64,000 nt of DNA, taken from Thermogemmatispora onikobensis. GTDB taxonomy: Bacteria > Chloroflexota > Ktedonobacteria > Ktedonobacterales > Ktedonobacteraceae. The notes below the pieces were generated by a model. The model was not told the origin of the DNA. It made no database searches and worked only from the letters and a program-made list of their open reading frames with translations. The stretch is from positions 1 to 64,000 of the forward strand of contig NZ_BDGT01000015.1 in assembly GCF_001748285.1 (NCBI RefSeq), read 5' to 3'. Position 1 is the stretch's first letter. The number at the start of each line of letters is the position of its first letter. A program made the translations under genes and the position numbers. Below, in pieces: positions 17,797-25,424 of this stretch.

Positions 17797-18319
17797 GGAA
17801 TCACGTGCTGAGATGCTGCGCAGGGGCAAGCGATCCTGCCGCTGTGGTCAGCGGTAAGGATACTGAGGCTGCGCCGTATCTCCTTTCTTTCTTCTTCATT
17901 GCTCGGTCGTTACCGATGGGATGCTGCAGCACTTGTGGCCTGCTGCTCATGTGGCTTGTCAACATGGAAGAATAGAGGTGAGCGGTGCGAAAAGACCTGC
18001 AACCGCTGGAAGGTAAGGAGCGCGGTGGTGGCTGAACTCAATTGTCTTGCAGACTACGAGTCGTGCAACAGTTGACTCGATCATCTACCATTCCCGAAGG
18101 CTTGGAGCAAGCGCTGACAGATAAAGGGCTGGTGGTAGGATTCCCGGATGTCATGGTGCCACAGGCGCCTGCTCATCTCCCATCCTGGATAGGTGAACGA
18201 GCGCCAGGAGGCTGAGCCTCAACTGGCGCGAACAGAGGGTCGGGACGGAGTCAGGCATCCCAACCCTCTGTGTATCCTGATCAGGCCATACCGAGACCCC
18301 TGGCGTGGGGCGACGACTG
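17797..18319. other. Intergenic region between lanthipeptide precursor and lanM
   Basis: No second precursor peptide was found on either strand. The region contains the composite hairpin at 18201-18229 and otherwise no recognisable feature. The length is unusual for a precursor-synthetase pair and leaves room for an internal promoter. Confidence 0.5.
18201..18229 (-). terminator. Composite hairpin after the lanthipeptide precursor gene
   Basis: GCGCCAG (18201-18207) pairs with CTGGCGC (18223-18229), and the inner GAGGC-TGA-GCCTC extends the stem. It lies 90 bases downstream of the precursor stop in the direction of lanM. There is no strong U-run, so partial termination or RNA stabilisation is more likely than full termination. 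Confidence 0.55.
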
Positions 18320-18568
18320 CTAGAGACAGCCGCCAGCGGCGTTGGTATTGCAGAGGCCGAGGAGCACAGCCAGGGACTGCAGACAGAGCACGGCAACCGT
18401 GTTATTGCACTCGTCGGTGTTGCCGTGGCCGCCCTGGACGGCCTCCAGATCTGCATCAGTCAGCTCGACCTCACCGATGGGGCTCTCAGGCAGCAGGCTG
18501 AGCTCCTCCTCGCTGAGGCTCTGGCGATAGGCTTCATCTTTCCATGCGCGAACGATGTCGAACTTCAT
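18320..18568 (-). CDS. lanA: Lanthipeptide precursor peptide (mersacidin/lichenicidin-type leader)
   Basis: The 82-residue product is a 47-residue leader plus a 35-residue core. The leader has the type II pattern VRAWKDEAYRQSLSEEE, then PIGEVELTDADLEAVQGG, ending in a double glycine cut by C39 proteases. In the core (numbered after GG) the modifiable residues alternate: Thr4, Cys7, Thr10, Cys15, Ser18, Cys26, Thr28, Cys34. There are four Ser/Thr and four Cys, each Cys lying C-terminal to one Ser/Thr, so four rings with no unused dehydrated residue are possible. Between the rings the core is hydrophobic (VAVL, LAVLLGL). The start is ATG 18568, with AAAGGAAA upstream; the frame is open further upstream, but without leader character. 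lanM lies downstream and lanT about 640 bases upstream, all on the minus strand. Confidence 0.92.
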   Translation of the reverse strand: MKFDIVRAWKDEAYRQSLSEEELSLLPESPIGEVELTDADLEAVQGGHGNTDECNNTVAVLCLQSLAVLLGLCNTNAAGGCL

Positions 18569-18720
18569 GTGCGTGCGTTTCCTTTCTTGTACCTTTGGTG
18601 TTGTTGTGGTGTCGTGCGTTCGGGCACCCCGTCTACGCTTTGGAATAACGCTGCCCAGACAGGTGACTTCCTGACGTCCCCAAGGTGGCCCTCCGACATC
18701 CGGCTCACCCTGCCTGAACA

Positions 18721-18741
18721 AAATACGTTCAAAGCGTATTT
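18721..18741. promoter_or_regulatory. Inverted repeat upstream of lanA, operator candidate
   Basis: AAATACG and CGTATTT are perfect 7-base arms separated by 7 bases, about 155 bases upstream of the precursor start. The geometry fits a dimeric helix-turn-helix regulator. No regulator gene is present in the cluster. Confidence 0.4.
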
Positions 18742-18758
18742 GTTACCCGAACGCCTAA

Positions 18759-18769
18759 GTACATTGTAC
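18759..18769. promoter_or_regulatory. Short palindrome upstream of lanA
   Basis: GTACATTGTAC is a palindrome with 5-base arms around one central base. It borders the AT-rich block that probably holds the promoter. A similar GTACA-TCT-TGTAC occurs at 48134-48146 between the TIR and glycerophosphodiesterase genes. Confidence 0.35.
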
Positions 18770-19203
18770 GGATAAAGCCAAATATATAAGTTTCAATATA
18801 TCATTTTTAAGGGAAGAAGAAAGAAAGGACGTAGGTCCGAAAGGGGAAAGCAGTGGAGGGGAAGAGGGCGACATTGCTGGTGAGCGATCTCCCACTTCAG
18901 CAGGGAGGTGCTCGTAGCTTTCTTGACCCAGACTTCGGAGCTGACTGGCTGAAGGCAGTCTCCTGTTACGCAGCGCACAGCTGCCAGGCATGCTGCGGTG
19001 GGATGATCCCGGCCCCGGCGATGTGAGGAGGTGGTGCCATTGCTGCTGAGAGCCTTGTTTGGGCCTCACGAGTGGCAAGACCGCATCGGAGGAGCTGAGT
19101 GATCAGTCCCATTGCATTGCTGCTAGAAGGAACAGCCGTGCCCCCTGGAGGGGGTCAGAGGTTCCCGGGGCCTTCTTTCTGGAGCCAGGCTCGAGTTTGC
19201 GCC

Positions 19204-21795
19204 TTAGTAGGCGCCAGCGCGAGCCTGGCGTTCCTCCTGTTCAAGTTGCTGTCGCATAAGCTGGGCGTAGTAGCCATGCTGCTGGAGCAACTGCTCGTGG
19301 GTTCCCTGTTCGATGATCATGCCATCGTGCATCACCAGGATCAGATCGGCGTCGCGGATGGTGCTCAGGCGATGAGCGATAATAATCTGCGTGCACGGAT
19401 AGGCGCGCAGATTCTCGGAGACGCGCTGTTCAGTAAGCACATCCAGATGGCTTGTGGCCTCGTCGAGGAGCAGAATGGCCGGCTCATTGACCAGGGCCCG
19501 TGCCAGGCAGAGGCGCTGCCGCTGGCCACCCGAGAGGGCGCTGCCGCCCTCGGCCACGGGGGTATCGTAGCCCAGCGGCATCCGCATGATGTCCTCGTGG
19601 ATAGCCGCAGCGGTCGCCGCTTTCACAATCCGCTCGTAAGGAACATTGGGATCGTTGAGGGTAATATTCTGCAAGATGGAGCCACTGAAGATCTGGCTGT
19701 CCTGTAGGACGACACCGAATTGACGCCGCACCTCCTGGTAGTTGAGCTGGCTCAGCGGCAGCCCATCGTAGTAGATCTCCCCTTCGGTCGGTGTGTAGAG
19801 GGCCAGCAAGAGCTTGCCCAGGGTGCTCTTGCCTGAGCCGGTGCGCCCGACAATGGCGACTTTCTGGCCTGGCTCAATACGAATATTGATCTCCTTAAGC
19901 ACCCGCGGGGCATCTGGTCCATATTGGAAACTCACATTCTGCACGTGAATGCGTCCGCTAAGTCGGGGAGGCAACTGCGCTTTCTCGATGTCCTGTTCCG
20001 GCTCTGCCGTCGTGACGTCAGTCAAGCGTTCCAGATGGGCGTAGAGGATCTGGAACTGTTGCCCGCTACTGACGAGCGAGGCAACAGGAGTCAGAAATGC
20101 GCTGGCCAGTGTATTGAGAGCCAGCATGGTACCGACGCTGAGATGGCCATTGAGGACCTGATAGGCACCAATCCACAGCAAGGCGATCGGCGAGAAGATC
20201 CGGAGAATCGTCATGGCCGTATTAATGCCGGCCTGCAAGTAGCTGAGGCGCAGGGTGATATTCAGCCGCTCGTAGAAGAGATTCGACCAGCGTTCGAGCG
20301 CGCGCTGCTCGGCGCCGGCGGCCTTGAGGGTGGCCATGCCAGCCAGGGTCTCGGCCAAGTAGCCCTGAGCTTTCCCCTGGGCCGCCAGATCGCGGCTAGC
20401 CAGGTCCAGCACGATGCGATGGGTGCCCAAAAGGACCAGAACCTGGAGCAGTCCCAGGCCGAGGGTCAGGAGTGCAAAGATCGGCGATTGCCAGAGCAGA
20501 ATGAAGAGGTAAGCGATGACTGTGCCGCTATCCAGCAGGGTTGAGATGAGCTGGTTGCTCAGCGTGTCGCGGATAATCGTGTTGCTGCCCAGGCGTTGCA
20601 GCAGGTCGCCGCTGGAGCGCTGTTGAAAGAAGCTGAAGGGCAGAGTGAGCAGATGCTCGAAGAAGCCGAGCACCAGCTGAATGTCGACGCGGGCTCGCAG
20701 GTAGACCAGCAACCACTCGCGGAGGATGGTTGTAGTGGCCTGGGCCGCCAGGAGGAGGAGCAGGCCAAGGCCCAGGATGCTCATGATATCGGCCATGTGA
20801 GCTGGCAGGATCTGGTCGATGACGATCTTGGTGAGCAGGGGCAGGAGCAGGCCGAAGAGCTGCAGGAAGAGAGAGGCTCCCAGCACCTGGAGCAGGGTGC
20901 CGCGCGTTTGACGGGCAAACTGCTTGACCTGCATCCAGAGAGTGACACGGTGAGCGCTGCCTTCGGTACTGAAGTGTACCCCTGGCTCGAAGAGGATCAC
21001 AATGCCGGTGAAGCCGGCGTCGAACTCTTCGGGCGTGAGCCGCTTACGTCCCCAGGCGGGGTCGATGACCTCGATCCAGCGAGGGGTCCAGCGCTCGACG
21101 ACGATGAAGTGCTTGAATTCCCAGTGGACTACTGCCGGAAGTGGAACGGCGCGGAAATCCTCAGTGCGCTGCAGCGAGATAGCTCGTGTGCGCAGCCCGT
21201 AGCTACGCGCGGCTTTCACTATGCTCAATGCTGAGAGGCCGTCGCGTCCCAGGCCGTGCCGCATGCGCAGTTCGGAGACCGAGGTAGGACGTCCGTAGTA
21301 GTTGAGGATCATGGCCAGACAGGCATAGCCACACTCGACGACGTTCATTTGAGTCAGGGGACGGACACGTCGCCGTCGCCAGCCTCGACTGCCTCGGCCA
21401 AACCAGGACTGCTTTCTGGGACGCTTGCCGTCCTTGCCTGCTGTCACCCCTGGGCTGACCTGACCCTGTTGCTCAGTGGGCCGGGCCTCCGCTGAGACAG
21501 GTAGCTGCTGGTCGTCTGCCTGCCTGCAATGCACAGCGGCGACTGGGGCTGCTGGCATTGGCACAGGGGTGGTTGCTGGCGCTGACTTCTGCTTGGCTGG
21601 CAGGCGCAAATGAGGGCGGATAGCTGGATAGTCTCCTTCCTGCTGAAGCACAATCGGACGAATACGCCGTCTCTTGAGCGGTCGACGTGCAGTGATATAT
21701 TCTTGTGGATCGAAGATGTCTACATAGTCACGATCCTGGGTGACTTCCTGTCCATACTGTCTATACTGTCTATACTGCCCATAGTCGTGCATCAT
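19204..21795 (-). CDS. lanT: Lanthipeptide exporter with C39 leader protease (LanT)
   Basis: This bifunctional ABC exporter cleaves the leader after the double glycine and exports the product. The 863 residues comprise an unusual N-terminal extension (1-145, Tyr/Gln repeats then basic and Pro-rich), a C39 peptidase domain (about 146-275; catalytic Cys155 in NVVECGYACLAMI, His in HWEFKHFIVV, Asp in VIDPAWG), six membrane helices (about 305-580) and an ATPase domain. The ATPase motifs are GRTGSGKSTLGK (Walker A), ALSGGQRQRL (signature), AILLLDEATSHLD (Walker B) and IIAHRLS (H-loop). ATG 21795 has GGGAG nine bases upstream. Its start overlaps the stop of the HlyD-like gene by four bases (ATGA), so the two are translationally coupled. 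Confidence 0.93.
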   Translation of the reverse strand: MMHDYGQYRQYRQYGQEVTQDRDYVDIFDPQEYITARRPLKRRRIRPIVLQQEGDYPAIRPHLRLPAKQKSAPATTPVPMPAAPVAAVHCRQADDQQLPVSAEARPTEQQGQVSPGVTAGKDGKRPRKQSWFGRGSRGWRRRRVRPLTQMNVVECGYACLAMILNYYGRPTSVSELRMRHGLGRDGLSALSIVKAARSYGLRTRAISLQRTEDFRAVPLPAVVHWEFKHFIVVERWTPRWIEVIDPAWGRKRLTPEEFDAGFTGIVILFEPGVHFSTEGSAHRVTLWMQVKQFARQTRGTLLQVLGASLFLQLFGLLLPLLTKIVIDQILPAHMADIMSILGLGLLLLLAAQATTTILREWLLVYLRARVDIQLVLGFFEHLLTLPFSFFQQRSSGDLLQRLGSNTIIRDTLSNQLISTLLDSGTVIAYLFILLWQSPIFALLTLGLGLLQVLVLLGTHRIVLDLASRDLAAQGKAQGYLAETLAGMATLKAAGAEQRALERWSNLFYERLNITLRLSYLQAGINTAMTILRIFSPIALLWIGAYQVLNGHLSVGTMLALNTLASAFLTPVASLVSSGQQFQILYAHLERLTDVTTAEPEQDIEKAQLPPRLSGRIHVQNVSFQYGPDAPRVLKEINIRIEPGQKVAIVGRTGSGKSTLGKLLLALYTPTEGEIYYDGLPLSQLNYQEVRRQFGVVLQDSQIFSGSILQNITLNDPNVPYERIVKAATAAAIHEDIMRMPLGYDTPVAEGGSALSGGQRQRLCLARALVNEPAILLLDEATSHLDVLTEQRVSENLRAYPCTQIIIAHRLSTIRDADLILVMHDGMIIEQGTHEQLLQQHGYYAQLMRQQLEQEERQARAGAY
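21751..21786 (-). repeat. Nine-base tandem repeat in the lanT 5' coding region
   Basis: Units tccatactg, tctatactg, tctatactg and a diverged cccatagtc run in tandem. In the message they encode repeated Tyr-Arg-Gln / Tyr-Gly-Gln tripeptides at residues 4-15. Gain or loss of a unit keeps the frame. Confidence 0.7.
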
Positions 21796-22403
21796 AACGC
21801 TCCCTGGCCTCCCAACAACTTCCCGACCCCTGGCAGCAAGTTCAAAAGGCGTGTGAAACCAGTCTGTACCTGCGCCGTCAGACTCGCCCCAGCATAGATG
21901 TTGACTGAGAGCTGTTGACCAAGGGGAACCAGCGCGGCTACTGAGGGGCGCGTGACCGGTGAAGCCGCCTGCTGCGTGTTAGCCGTACGGTAGTAGCTGC
22001 AGCTGGTTGCAGGGCTGATAACGCCTGGCAAAATACGCGCTATCTGGCTGTTCAGCGTAAGATTGGCGGCTGGTAGCGTAATTTGCACAGGTTCCCCTGG
22101 CCGCAGTCTCTGCCGTGCTTCCCAGGGGAGGAAAACCACTGCAAAGGCCCCTTGCCGCTCCTGTGGCAACTGGAAGCGCTCGCTTAATGCTTGCCCGTCT
22201 AGTACCAGGCCCGGGCCAGCAGTGTAGGTCGGGATCTCCGTTGTCCAGGCGAGCGCTGCAGCTGCGAAGAGGAGCCCGAAGAGGAACCAGAGCAGCACAG
22301 GTACGGGTAGAGCCATGAAATGCGGAAGAATATCTTTTTCTCGCCCATAGAGATGATGGTGCAGTGCACGCTGACGAAAGATAGGACGTTGATGTACTTG
22401 CAT
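21792..22403 (-). CDS. Short HlyD-like membrane-fusion protein coupled to LanT
   Basis: The protein has 203 residues with one N-terminal membrane helix (about 34-54, LPVPVLLWFLFGLLFAAAAL). A beta-rich region follows: AVVFLPWEARQRLRPGEPVQITLP resembles the beta-barrel strand of HlyD-type adaptors, and SQIARILPGVISP matches the segment that follows it. The long coiled-coil hairpin and lipoyl domain of full-length adaptors are missing, as is half of the usual length (about 400). Because Ktedonobacteria lack a typical outer membrane, a shortened adaptor could be a specialised LanT partner. The stop overlaps the lanT start (ATGA). A GAAGAAG ribosome site precedes ATG 22403. The assignment rests on short motifs plus context. 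Confidence 0.65.
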   Translation of the reverse strand: MQVHQRPIFRQRALHHHLYGREKDILPHFMALPVPVLLWFLFGLLFAAAALAWTTEIPTYTAGPGLVLDGQALSERFQLPQERQGAFAVVFLPWEARQRLRPGEPVQITLPAANLTLNSQIARILPGVISPATSCSYYRTANTQQAASPVTRPSVAALVPLGQQLSVNIYAGASLTAQVQTGFTRLLNLLPGVGKLLGGQGAL

Positions 22404-22507
22404 CGATCTTCTTCTGCCTTGCTACCAGAAGGAATAGAGAAAGAGCCTCTAATTGCATTATATGAAGTGGACCAATTGGGCAAGAGGAAGGAATGATAAG
22501 AAAGGGG

Positions 22508-22532
22508 AGAGAGGCAGCCTGGCTGCCTCTCT
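22508..22532 (-). terminator. Hairpin terminator after the DUF2630 gene
   Basis: AGAGAGGCAG-CCTGG-CTGCCTCTCT is a perfect 10-base-pair stem with a 5-base loop. On the minus strand it is followed by CCCCTTTCTT. It separates the DUF2630 gene from the lanT operon. Confidence 0.65.
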
Positions 22533-22559
22533 GGGGATAGGCAGAGCTGGGTAGTGCGG

Positions 22560-22802
22560 TTATTGCAGGTAATGCTCAACGGTACGAGGATCGCGCGGCT
22601 GAGCCTCGTCGGGGTTAAGGCGAGCCTGGCGGCGGGCTCGCCGCTGGCGCAGCAGGTCCCAACACTGGTCAAGCCGAACCTCTAGCTCTTTCATGCGCGC
22701 CCGCTCCTCGTCCGTAATGCCTTCTTCTTCAGCCTTCTTGAGTAACTGGTGTTCCTCATCCACCAATGCTCCGATACGCTGCAGAATTTCCACGTCATCC
22801 AT
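22560..22802 (-). CDS. DUF2630-family protein
   Basis: The 80-residue, highly charged protein is probably all helical. The pattern ILQRIGALVDEEHQLL, then DEERARMKELEVRLDQCWD, then LLRQRRARRQARLNPDEA matches the DUF2630 family found in actinobacteria and Chloroflexota. The function of the family is unknown; the heptad spacing suggests a two-helix coiled coil. The start is ATG 22802, with GGAGGTAAGCGC upstream. It sits between pqqE and the lanthipeptide transport genes on the same strand but has its own terminator. No functional link to either pathway is shown. Confidence 0.85.
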   Translation of the reverse strand: MDDVEILQRIGALVDEEHQLLKKAEEEGITDEERARMKELEVRLDQCWDLLRQRRARRQARLNPDEAQPRDPRTVEHYLQ

Positions 22803-22914
22803 CGCTAGCGCTTACCTCCTCTCTTGAACAATCACACAGCGGACTTACCTGCCATGCTTCCTGGCCGATTCTCTCCAGCCACAGCATAAGAATAAACCTC
22901 GGAAAGGTCCCTGC

Positions 22915-24153
22915 TTATTCCCCCTGGCTGGGTTTAGGGTTCGTGCGGAAGCGGATGGGTAGCAGGGGCCGGCCATCTGGGGCGAAAGGGTTAGGAAAAC
23001 TGGGCGAGGAGCCTGACTGCTGCTCAGCCTCAGCGAGGATAGCGAGCAGGCGGGCGCGGTGAGGAGAAAGGTGACAGGCGGGGTCGGTGTTGGCGGCGTC
23101 CCCTGTCAGCAGGAAGGCCTGGCAGCGGCAGCCGCCGAAGTCCTGTTCGCGCAGCGGGCAGCTGCGGCAAGGCTCGGGCATCCACTGACTACCGCGGAAA
23201 CGCTCAAAGGCTGCTGATTGCTGCCAGATCCAGGCCAGGGGGTGCTGGCGCACATTCTCAAAATGCAGGTTGGGGATGACACGAGCGGTCTGGCAGGGCA
23301 GGACTGCGCCGTCGGGGGTGACGGTCAGATAGCGGCGGCCCCAGCCATACAAGCAAGGCTTGGGGCGTTCGGCGTAATAATCGGGCCAGATGTAGATGAT
23401 TTCCATACGTCCGCGCAGGCGCTCCTGGGCTGCGCGGGCAATCCTTTCGGCCTGCTGCACCTGAGCTTTTGTTGGCAGCAGCGCGGCTTTGTTGGAGAAT
23501 GCCCAGCCCAGGTACTGTGTATTGGCCAGCTCCAGGCGCTGGGCCCCCAGCTGCTCTGCCAGGGCTATCATCGCCGGGAGGCGCTCGATGTTGCCGCGAT
23601 GGAGGACCATATTGAGCGTCAAGGGCAGGCCGCAGGCGTTAACCAGGCGAACAGCCTCTAGCTTGCGCTCGTGAGCGCCTGGGCAGCCGGCAATGCCATC
23701 GGCCAGAGCAGCTTCATCAGCCTGGATGCTGATCTGAATGCTATCAAGTCCAGCTTCCTGCAGTTCCTGGAGGCGACGTCGTGTCAAGCCGAGAGCGCTG
23801 GTGATCAGATTGGTATAAAGGCCGGCAGCGCGAGCGCTGGCCACCAGGACAGGCAAATCGCGCCGCAGCAGCGGCTCACCGCCTGAAAAGAGCAGATGCA
23901 AGACCCCGAGAGCGGCGGCCTCACTGATGACCCGCTGCCACTCGGCTGTTGTCAGCTCGGGCTGGCGCTGATCTGGGAAAAGCTGCGTTGGATTCGAACA
24001 GTAAGGACAATGCAGCGGACAGCGATAGGTTAACTCCGCTAGTAGACCGAACGGTCGTAGCATATGGCCCGGGGCGGTCTGGGAGCCATCGCCCGCCGGC
24101 TGGTGGGTTCTGGACGAGGGGGGCAGTCTCATCTGCTGCTCGTCAAGCCTCAT
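22915..24153 (-). CDS. pqqE: PQQ biosynthesis radical SAM enzyme PqqE
   Basis: PqqE uses S-adenosylmethionine radical chemistry to join the Glu and Tyr side chains of PqqA while PqqD holds the peptide. The 412-residue protein has the radical SAM motif CPLHCPYC (CxxxCxxC, about residues 43-50), SAM-binding FSGGEPLLR, and a C-terminal SPASM region. Its cysteines occur in VLPCQTARVI, PCRSCPLREQDFGGCRCQAF and DPACHLSPHR, ligands for auxiliary iron-sulfur clusters. The WMPEPCRSCPLRE segment is typical of PqqE. It is the last gene of pqqABCDE, with a 99-base gap after pqqD. Confidence 0.93.
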   Translation of the reverse strand: MRLDEQQMRLPPSSRTHQPAGDGSQTAPGHMLRPFGLLAELTYRCPLHCPYCSNPTQLFPDQRQPELTTAEWQRVISEAAALGVLHLLFSGGEPLLRRDLPVLVASARAAGLYTNLITSALGLTRRRLQELQEAGLDSIQISIQADEAALADGIAGCPGAHERKLEAVRLVNACGLPLTLNMVLHRGNIERLPAMIALAEQLGAQRLELANTQYLGWAFSNKAALLPTKAQVQQAERIARAAQERLRGRMEIIYIWPDYYAERPKPCLYGWGRRYLTVTPDGAVLPCQTARVIPNLHFENVRQHPLAWIWQQSAAFERFRGSQWMPEPCRSCPLREQDFGGCRCQAFLLTGDAANTDPACHLSPHRARLLAILAEAEQQSGSSPSFPNPFAPDGRPLLPIRFRTNPKPSQGE

Positions 24154-24252
24154 AATGGTCGTCCTCTCTGGCGGTAAAGCCTGGCAGATGACCTGGCCTG
24201 CCTTGGAGTGAGCAGGGAGTCAGGGCGAGGGAGAGAGCGGGCAAGCTCTGGT

Positions 24253-24564
24253 CTACTCTAGCCAGGCGATGAGATTGTGGTCTCGCAGCGAACAGAGATA
24301 CTCATAAACGTCGCGCTGCAGCTGCTCAGGACTGGCCTCGTAACGGCTCGCCAGCTCTCGCAGGATGTCGGCCAGCGTGTGCTCGCCGTTGCAGAGCTGC
24401 AAGATAGCAGCTGCGGTCTCATTGAGCATCATTACGCCCTCGGGATAAAGCAGAACAGGCTGCTGGCTCAGGCGATCGATTTCCAGCCGTGCTCTGGGAA
24501 GCAGGCGGGGACGCAGCGCCTGCGCAGATGGAGGGAGGTGGCTGCCTTCGCTGGACATGCTCAT
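24253..24564 (-). CDS. pqqD: PQQ biosynthesis peptide chaperone PqqD
   Basis: PqqD is the small RiPP recognition protein that binds PqqA and presents it to PqqE. The 103-residue product contains the family motifs QPVLLYPEGVMMLNETAAAIL and GEHTLADILRELASRY, then the helical C-terminus (DVYEYLCSLRDHNLI). The N-terminal 20 residues are a variable extension. Its start overlaps the pqqC stop by four bases (ATGA), so translation is coupled. The same fold occurs in RiPP precursor recognition elements generally. Confidence 0.92.
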   Translation of the reverse strand: MSMSSEGSHLPPSAQALRPRLLPRARLEIDRLSQQPVLLYPEGVMMLNETAAAILQLCNGEHTLADILRELASRYEASPEQLQRDVYEYLCSLRDHNLIAWLE

Positions 24565-25337
24565 CGACGACCTTCCTGCGGGGCGGGAATAGTGGCGCTG
24601 GAACTGGTCGCCGTCAGTGCCAGCTCATTGGGCTGGGGGCCGTAGGCGAACTGCAGGGCGTCGAGCATGCTCCAGAGTACGTCGCATTTGAAAGCCAGTG
24701 CCTGGATGGCGCCCTCCTGCAGCTGGCGCGTTGTACAGTAGCGCACAGTCAGCTCTAGTGCTTGAGCGGCGTCGCGTGGTGCCTGCTGCAAACGCGCCCG
24801 GAAATAGGCCAGTCCCTCCGGGCGAATCCAGGTGTAATAGCGCTCAAAGGCTGTCAGACGCTCGCTCATCAGGTCGGGAGAAAACAACTCGGTCAGCGAG
24901 GAAGCCACGGCCAACGGCCACGGCTGCTGACGGGCGAAGGTTACATAAGCTTCGACGGCGAAGCGTACCCCAGGGAGCACCTGCCGTCCACTCAGGACCT
25001 CCTCGCGAGAGAGGCCGCTTGCTTCGGCCAGCTTGAGCCAGGCCGCGATGCCGCCCTCGCCCTCGCGCTCCCCATCGTGATCGCTGATGCGATGAAGCCA
25101 GAGCCGGCGAACCTCTGGAAGAGGACAATTGGCAAGAATGGCGGCGTCTTTCATAGGAATGTGCTGTTGATAATAGAAGCGGTTCATGATCCAGGCGCGG
25201 ATCTGCTCAGGGGTAAGGGTGCCCTGGTTCATGGCCTGATGAAAGGGGTGGAGATGGTGGTAGCGAGTCATGCCAATAGCCTGGAGTTGGGCCACGAAGG
25301 TCTCGCGGTCCCAGGGCTCAAGCTCTACTGTGCTCAT
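24561..25337 (-). CDS. pqqC: Pyrroloquinoline-quinone synthase PqqC
   Basis: PqqC is a cofactorless oxidase that closes the last ring and performs the final eight-electron oxidation to PQQ. The 258-residue protein fits the family: YHHLHPFHQAMNQGTLTPEQ, then NRFYYQQHIPMKDAAILANC (conserved active-site Tyr/His/Lys residues), RRLWLHRISDHDGE, and AYVTFARQQPW and SSLTELFSPD in the middle. The start is ATG 25337, with GAGAGGAGC upstream. It lies 87 bases after pqqB and overlaps pqqD. Confidence 0.94.
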   Translation of the reverse strand: MSTVELEPWDRETFVAQLQAIGMTRYHHLHPFHQAMNQGTLTPEQIRAWIMNRFYYQQHIPMKDAAILANCPLPEVRRLWLHRISDHDGEREGEGGIAAWLKLAEASGLSREEVLSGRQVLPGVRFAVEAYVTFARQQPWPLAVASSLTELFSPDLMSERLTAFERYYTWIRPEGLAYFRARLQQAPRDAAQALELTVRYCTTRQLQEGAIQALAFKCDVLWSMLDALQFAYGPQPNELALTATSSSATIPAPQEGRR

Positions 25338-25424
25338 AGTAGCTCCTCTCTTCGCTCTTGCTTACTCAAGCTACCCTGCTTCCCCTGGTCGGCTTCAGGC
25401 GAGGAGGAGGCGAGGGTGCGCGGA

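Larger units (their letters stand above)
18569..19203. other. Regulatory region between lanT and the precursor gene
   Basis: No gene is supported; the minus-strand frame 18755-19078 lacks protein character. An AT-rich block at 18770-18830 is the best place for the precursor promoter. Two inverted repeats sit beside it. In addition GCGTTCGGG (18616-18624) and CCCGAACGC (18746-18754) are complementary and could close a long stem in the leader RNA. Confidence 0.45.

Noticed and set aside
18755-19078. Minus-strand frame of 107 codons upstream of the lanthipeptide precursor
   Set aside because: It was checked as a possible second precursor or regulator; it has no leader motif, no double glycine and no helix-turn-helix.
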